Positions 5,816-8,546 of a DNA stretch of 8,546 nucleotides are shown here, piece after piece; positions within the stretch are counted from its first letter, which is position 1, and every line of letters begins with the position of its first letter. The position numbers were made by a program, and so were the translations under genes. This DNA comes from Deltaproteobacteria bacterium (lineage in GTDB: Bacteria; Desulfobacterota; Desulfobacteria; Desulfobacterales; C00003060), in NCBI GenBank assembly GCA_019309245.1, contig JAFDGP010000093.1, forward strand, positions 1 through 8,546, in the 5' to 3' direction. The notes beneath the pieces were generated by a model. That model had not been told where the DNA came from. It ran no database searches and saw only the letters and a program-made list of their open reading frames with translations.

Positions 5816-6486
5816 TGACCATTGTCCTCGGCTCTTAAGAACCTTACAAAGTTATCAAGTGTTTTTCGCTCTTCATCTGTCAATTTTGAAAATGATTCCG
5901 ATTGAGCTGCAAACTGAGATGCCTCCTTTTGCATAGTTGGAGACACTTCTCTTATTGCGCCTGCGAGGACAGCCAATTTTCTTTGCGACACTTTGTAAAA
6001 CTGACTCAATTTGTGGAGAATTAAAGGTGTCGGCTTGTACGTTGGACTTCGCTCCATGGCGATAACATCAGCACGGTCAATTCCGGATTTTTTAGCAAAT
6101 TGATCTATGTCGAGACCCTTATCTCTGCGAAGACCTCGAACCACCTCCCTGAATACGAATCGAATTGTTTCGCCGTTGTCGTCCCCATCGGTCATTTCAA
6201 TAGAAAGGCGACGATTAAGGGCTTTTGCAATTCGGTTAAGCATCGACAAAGAATGGCCGTTATAATCTGCGTCTTCCAGGCGACTAATGACAGATTGGGT
6301 CGTCCCAACTAGCCTTGCCAACTCCTTTTGAGTCATGTCTGCCTCATTGCGAAGCTCGTAAATTGTGCGAGCCACCTCGGCATTGACACGCTCGGCTTGT
6401 AAAGAAGCTTTCCGTTCTGGGTCATCGCCGACATATCGTCGGTGCAGAATCTCTATACCATTATTTGTATTTTTGTTTTTATCCAT
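5812..6486 (-). CDS. HigA-type antitoxin fused to a second XRE/ImmR-like HTH domain
   Basis: Counting from ATG 6486 the protein has 224 residues. A first XRE helix-turn-helix (about 40-98; MTQKELARLVGTTQSVISRL) follows a DPERKASL-QAERVNAEVA lead typical of HigA antitoxins. A second HTH (about 108-175; IDQFAKKSGIDRADVIAMER) leads into FAAQSESFSKLTDEERKTLDNFVRFL, a tail usual in XRE repressors paired with ImmA proteases. It should bind DNA at the promoter in front of the operon, bind the HigB-like toxin through the first half, and be a target of the downstream protease through the second. The toxin stop overlaps an in-frame GTG at 6495 (GTGA), but that GTG lies inside the AGGGGG that stands 8 bases before ATG 6486, so I prefer the ATG. 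Tandem HTH domains in one antitoxin are unusual. Confidence 0.82.
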   Translation of the reverse strand: MDKNKNTNNGIEILHRRYVGDDPERKASLQAERVNAEVARTIYELRNEADMTQKELARLVGTTQSVISRLEDADYNGHSLSMLNRIAKALNRRLSIEMTDGDDNGETIRFVFREVVRGLRRDKGLDIDQFAKKSGIDRADVIAMERSPTYKPTPLILHKLSQFYKVSQRKLAVLAGAIREVSPTMQKEASQFAAQSESFSKLTDEERKTLDNFVRFLRAEDNGQ

Positions 6487-6491
6487 GGCAG

Positions 6492-6854
6492 TCACCCCCT
6501 ATATGTATGCCTTGTAGGATTCTCCACGAATCGCTTCATGCGATTGACCGCGAGTTCGATTTCCTTGGAGGGCACCACCCTCTCTTTGACTAATCCATGC
6601 GATATTATTGCCTTTTTTTCATTAAAAAAGTAGAGCATCCTATATTGTACCCTCTGGAAAGCAGCCCGTAATTCGTATATTTTATCCCTAAGATAATCGG
6701 CCTCAGGTCGGCTCAGTTCATAGCCCATTTCCGCTAAGCGTTCGACTTTCACAATGCACTTATCCTGGGCTTTTGGAGGTAGCCTATCCAACCAATCAAG
6801 CAATGGGCACGTGCCGTCATCCTCAGCAAACAGGATTATGTCCGTTTTTGGCAT
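6492..6854 (-). CDS. HigB/Gp49-type (RelE/ParE superfamily) toxin
   Basis: The 120-residue protein has the features of the phage-derived Gp49-like/HigB family (DUF891): a Leu-rich N-terminal helix (CPLLDWLDRLPPKAQDK), KIYELRAAFQRVQYRMLYFF (58-77) and IISHGLVKERVVPSKEIELA (83-102). Toxins of this superfamily usually cleave mRNA on the ribosome. The basic and aromatic residues in YELR, YRMLYFF and LVKERVVP correspond to its conserved core. The toxin gene precedes the antitoxin gene, the order typical of higBA and the reverse of most toxin-antitoxin loci. ATG 6854 follows AAAGGAG (6872-6866 on this strand) by about 10 bases, and the leader is very short, as the -10 box is at 6883-6878. This is the first cistron of the operon. 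Confidence 0.85.
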   Translation of the reverse strand: MPKTDIILFAEDDGTCPLLDWLDRLPPKAQDKCIVKVERLAEMGYELSRPEADYLRDKIYELRAAFQRVQYRMLYFFNEKKAIISHGLVKERVVPSKEIELAVNRMKRFVENPTRHTYRG

Positions 6855-6877
6855 CTCATTTCAGCTCCTTTAATGGC

Positions 6878-6906
6878 AAGATAGCAATTTTGCGATAAGC
6901 CGTCAA
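6878..6906 (-). promoter_or_regulatory. Strong sigma70-type promoter of the toxin-antitoxin operon
   Basis: On the minus strand TTGACG (6906-6901) is followed after exactly 17 bases by TATCTT (6883-6878). Transcription would start near 6871, about 17 bases before the toxin ATG. No other good promoter is visible between the five minus-strand cistrons down to 3225, so this one may drive all of them. The -10 box and spacer are overlapped by a near-palindromic repeat (6881-6896), which suggests autorepression. Confidence 0.75.
6881..6896. promoter_or_regulatory. Operator candidate O1 over the spacer and -10 box
   Basis: The plus strand reads ATAGCAATTTTGCGAT, an inverted repeat of pattern ATNGCAA-N2-TTGCNAT with one mismatch between the arms. 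It covers most of the promoter spacer and the edge of the -10 box. A closely related copy lies at 6914-6929. The placement fits repression by the HigA-like HTH domain; binding is inferred. Confidence 0.6.
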
Positions 6907-6913
6907 GAAAAAT

Positions 6914-6929
6914 ATTGCAATTTTGCGAT
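6914..6929. promoter_or_regulatory. Operator candidate O2 upstream of the -35 box
   Basis: ATTGCAATTTTGCGAT differs from the copy at 6881-6896 at one base and keeps the ATNGCAA-N2-TTGCNAT palindrome. The start-to-start distance is 33 bp, close to three helical turns, so proteins bound at both sites would lie on the same face of the DNA and could cooperate. Confidence 0.55.
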
Positions 6930-8151
6930 TTTTTGGGTTGGATTGAAGTGTGTGTCTCCGCTACCCTTATAATGTTTCAGTCCAATCTGGATCCGGCCTT
7001 TGAAGCCATTATGTCGGCCTTTGATTACATTCATTCCCAGCAAAGCAAGGTCAAAGGCGTAGCAAGGATGAAACAAAATGTTTTGAGTGGGTACCGTGCC
7101 AGCGGAAGGGCTCCATATGGTTACCGCCTGAAAGACGTCGAGCTGGGTCAACACAGAGACGGGCATCCGATTGTAAAAACCATACTGGAACCCGACCCGG
7201 ATACCGCCCCTATTGCCCGAGAATATTTCAAGAGACGGGCACTTGGTGAAACACGTATGTCCATTTTGAATGATTTTTACCGCCGAGGAATTCCATCACC
7301 CAGCGGCCGTCAAAAATGGCCCATCACCACGGCAAAGGCTATGGAAGACAATCTTGAGGTCTATGCGGACACACCGTTTTCAATCGGCACAATGAGCGTG
7401 TCAAAGAAAGAGGCAGGCTGATCGGTTACGTCGGTGGAAAGAAATGGCGTCCCAAGGAGGAGTGGGTTGTGAAAGAAAACACACACGAGCACTTGGTTGA
7501 TGCGGATACAGCAGATCGAATACGCAACATGAAACAGAGAGGGTTGCGGGACACACCAAGCGGTGCAAAACGCATCTATGCCCTATCAGGCATTATGAAG
7601 TGCGCCTTGTGCGGTACGAACTACACCGGTGATAGAGGAATTTACCGCTGTAATGCCTCGACGAAACCAGGAGACAAGTGTCCCAATAACGATATCTCTC
7701 AAAGAAAAGTTGAGCGCGCAGTCTTTGGTGTGATAAACACTCAAATATTGAATATCAATAATATCAGAGCGGTTGTTAACAGGGTTAAGAAAATGTTCCA
7801 GGCCAACGAAACCGAGATCCCATCTTTGGCAAAGAGACTTGCCCAAATAGAAAATGAAATCCGAAGGGTCATGAAGCTCTACCGCGTGGGCACCATTGAC
7901 GAAGACCTTGTCCATATTGAGCTGGTCTCTTTACAGAAACAAAAGAAAGCGATTCAAGAGAATCTGGATAACCTGAAGGCGGCACATGGTGCGGTGGATG
8001 TTTCGGATGTTGAAATCAGGACGGCTGTCGGCAATTTCAAAGACGAGGTCATGCACGCAGACCCTAAAATACGAAAGAGGGCCATTCGGGCCCTCTTCAA
8101 AGAGATTTGGATCCATCCCAAAAAGGGGGCTCCGTGGAAAAGAATATTAGA

Positions 8152-8178
8152 GTTAAAAGGCGTTTGTGTGCCTTTAAC
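8152..8178. repeat. Imperfect hairpin beside the tRNA-Glu 3' end
   Basis: GTTAAAAGGC (8152-8161) pairs with GCCTTTAAC (8170-8178) with one bulged A and an 8-base loop. It lies in the 3' end of the recombinase remnant, 11 bases from the tRNA end. No T-run follows on either strand, so it is not a clear terminator. A related hairpin in inverted orientation is at 3138-3154 near the other island end. Confidence 0.35.
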
Positions 8179-8189
8179 ACGGTTATCGG

Positions 8190-8201
8190 TGGCGTCCCCA
8201 A
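8190..8201 (+). repeat. Right attachment-site candidate (3' end of tRNA-Glu)
   Basis: TGGCGTCCCCAA is the complement of the last 12 bases of tRNA-Glu including its encoded CCA, and is repeated directly at 3051-3062. The recombinase remnant lies between the two copies and its reading frame enters this site, as in many tRNA-targeting integrases. The tRNA stays intact on this side because the element begins at its 3' end. Confidence 0.55.
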
Positions 8202-8267
8202 CCGGATTTGAACCGGTGTTGCCGGCGTGAAAGGCCGGTGTCCTGGACCAGACTAGACGATGGGGAC
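8190..8267 (-). tRNA. tRNA-Glu (anticodon UUC)
   Basis: The minus strand folds as a full cloverleaf. The 7-bp acceptor stem GTCCCCA/TGGGGAC is perfect, the anticodon stem is CCGGC/GCCGG around CTTTCAC (anticodon TTC), and the T arm is ACCGG-TTCAAAT-CCGGT. The discriminator is G and the CCA end is encoded (8192-8190). It lies 11 bases after tRNA-Lys and probably shares its promoter. Its 3' end serves as the island boundary, and its original terminator is not visible downstream. Confidence 0.95.
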
Positions 8268-8278
8268 GTATGCGTTTG

Positions 8279-8354
8279 TGGTGGGCCGTGCGCGGCTCGA
8301 ACGCGCGACTCTCTGCTTAAAAGGCAGATACTCTACCGACTGAGTTAACGGCCC
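8279..8354 (-). tRNA. tRNA-Lys (anticodon UUU)
   Basis: The minus strand gives acceptor GGGCCGT/ACGGCCC, D stem ACTC/GAGT, anticodon stem TCTGC/GCAGA around CTTTTAA (anticodon TTT), and T arm GCGCG-TTCGAGC-CGCGC. The discriminator is A and CCA is encoded (8281-8279). It is the first gene of a two-tRNA transcription unit. Confidence 0.95.
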
Positions 8355-8367
8355 TTGTAAAATTGAT

Positions 8368-8397
8368 ATTTTAAACACTGGACCTCCGGACTGTCAA
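8368..8397 (-). promoter_or_regulatory. Promoter of the tRNA-Lys/tRNA-Glu unit
   Basis: A consensus TTGACA (8397-8392 on the minus strand) is followed after 18 bases by TAAAAT (8373-8368), or after 17 bases by TTAAAA. Transcription would begin a few bases before the tRNA-Lys 5' end at 8354. Confidence 0.7.
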
Positions 8398-8432
8398 GAA
8401 AGAAAAAGGCGCTATTGGCTATTGAAGCAAAG

Positions 8433-8461
8433 TTGACAAACCTGGGGCGGTGTCCTATAAA
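8433..8461 (+). promoter_or_regulatory. Consensus sigma70 promoter of the gene at 8513
   Basis: TTGACA (8433-8438), a 17-base spacer and TATAAA (8456-8461) form a nearly perfect promoter, divergent from the tRNA promoter. The leader of about 45 bases ends in AGGAG (8501-8505), seven bases before the ATG. Confidence 0.8.
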
Positions 8462-8512
8462 ATGCTTTTGTATTGCAAATGTTGAAAACCATCTTTTTAA
8501 AGGAGCAGCATC

Positions 8513-8546
8513 ATGGAAGAAGGCGTATTGGACGTCAATGACAGCA
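8513..8546 (+). CDS. Start of a plus-strand gene, possibly thioredoxin (cut by window end)
   Basis: Only 11 codons are visible (MEEGVLDVNDS). The ATG has AGGAG seven bases upstream and a consensus promoter, so the start is firm. The short VLDVNDS resembles the first strand of bacterial thioredoxins (usually followed by F and a VL pair), but eleven residues cannot prove it. The gene lies outside the island and belongs to the host chromosome. Confidence 0.5.
   Translation, partial: MEEGVLDVNDS

Larger units (their letters stand above)
6972..8230 (+). pseudogene. Large serine recombinase remnant: no catalytic domain, one frameshift
   Basis: Two frames together encode the C-terminal part of a large serine recombinase. 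The first (to about 7367) has the recombinase domain (GYRASGRAPYGYRL and a helical DNA-binding region). The second (from about 7367) continues with HTVFNRHNERVKERGRLIGY, a zinc ribbon (CALCG...YRC...KCPN, encoded at about 7600-7685), a coiled coil (about 7815-7980) and the basic C-terminus. One lost G near 7365-7368 (TATGCGGACAC for TATGCGGGACAC) explains the break: in the restored frame YAGHTVFN is continuous. The N-terminal resolvase domain with the catalytic serine is absent; family-like sequence starts only at FQSNLDPAFEA (about 6975). The ORF runs into tRNA-Glu, giving the tail SPTGFEPVLPA. This was probably the island's integrase and is now inactive. The 5' limit is approximate. Confidence 0.8.

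Noticed and set aside
6487..6495. GTG 6495 as the antitoxin start
   Set aside because: This GTG lies within the AGGGGG that properly serves ATG 6486 and has no ribosome-binding site of its own.
8196..8230. SPTGFEPVLPA as a genuine protein domain
   Set aside because: It is the translation of the tRNA-Glu 3' region in this frame, a well-known read-in tail of integrases at tRNA sites.
1..8546. CRISPR array or rRNA gene
   Set aside because: No regularly spaced direct repeats and no rRNA-like conserved segments are visible.

Overview
The window looks like chromosomal DNA of an anaerobic, Desulfobacterota-like (deltaproteobacterial) bacterium. The evidence is two secreted multiheme c-type cytochromes, a candidate FNR/DNR-type site upstream of one of them, and canonical sigma70-type promoters beside tRNA genes. 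No marker identifies a genus, so this placement is inference.

Layout. (1) 1-225: non-coding apart from a 122-bp element bounded by a perfect 18-bp inverted repeat, possibly a MITE. (2) 226-3000: two minus-strand cytochrome genes, one with six CxxCH motifs plus an embedded zinc-ribbon-like motif, the other with five CxxCH motifs and a beta-rich C-terminus. A plus-strand block of broken genes (900 to about 1646) lies between them: a headless ARPP-1-like fragment, a small ORF and a LexA-like gene cut off just before the expected catalytic serine. (3) 3051-8201: a probable 5.1-kb genomic island. Its right edge is the 3' end of tRNA-Glu. A 12-bp copy of that tRNA end (TGGCGTCCCCAA) recurs at 3051-3062, in the same orientation. 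The island carries a serine-recombinase remnant reading into the tRNA and, divergently, a compact five-cistron minus-strand operon. (4) 8190-8546: tRNA-Glu(UUC) and tRNA-Lys(UUU) in tandem on the minus strand with their own promoter, then a divergent perfect sigma70 promoter and the first codons of a plus-strand gene, perhaps thioredoxin.

The island operon is the most interesting part. In order of transcription it encodes a HigB/Gp49-type toxin, a regulator that looks like a HigA antitoxin fused to a second XRE/ImmR-type HTH domain, an ImmA/IrrE-like metalloprotease (with HDVTH in place of HExxH), an unassigned HELVH zinc-metallopeptidase-like protein, and a RelA/SpoT-type nucleotide synthetase whose zinc-ribbon C-terminus is in another frame. 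The first three genes overlap by GTGA. The single strong promoter overlaps one of two near-palindromic 16-bp repeats 33 bp apart, which are good candidates for the antitoxin's operators. My working model, which is inference, is a protease-gated toxin-antitoxin module coupled to an alarmone-like synthetase, perhaps in stress response or phage defence.
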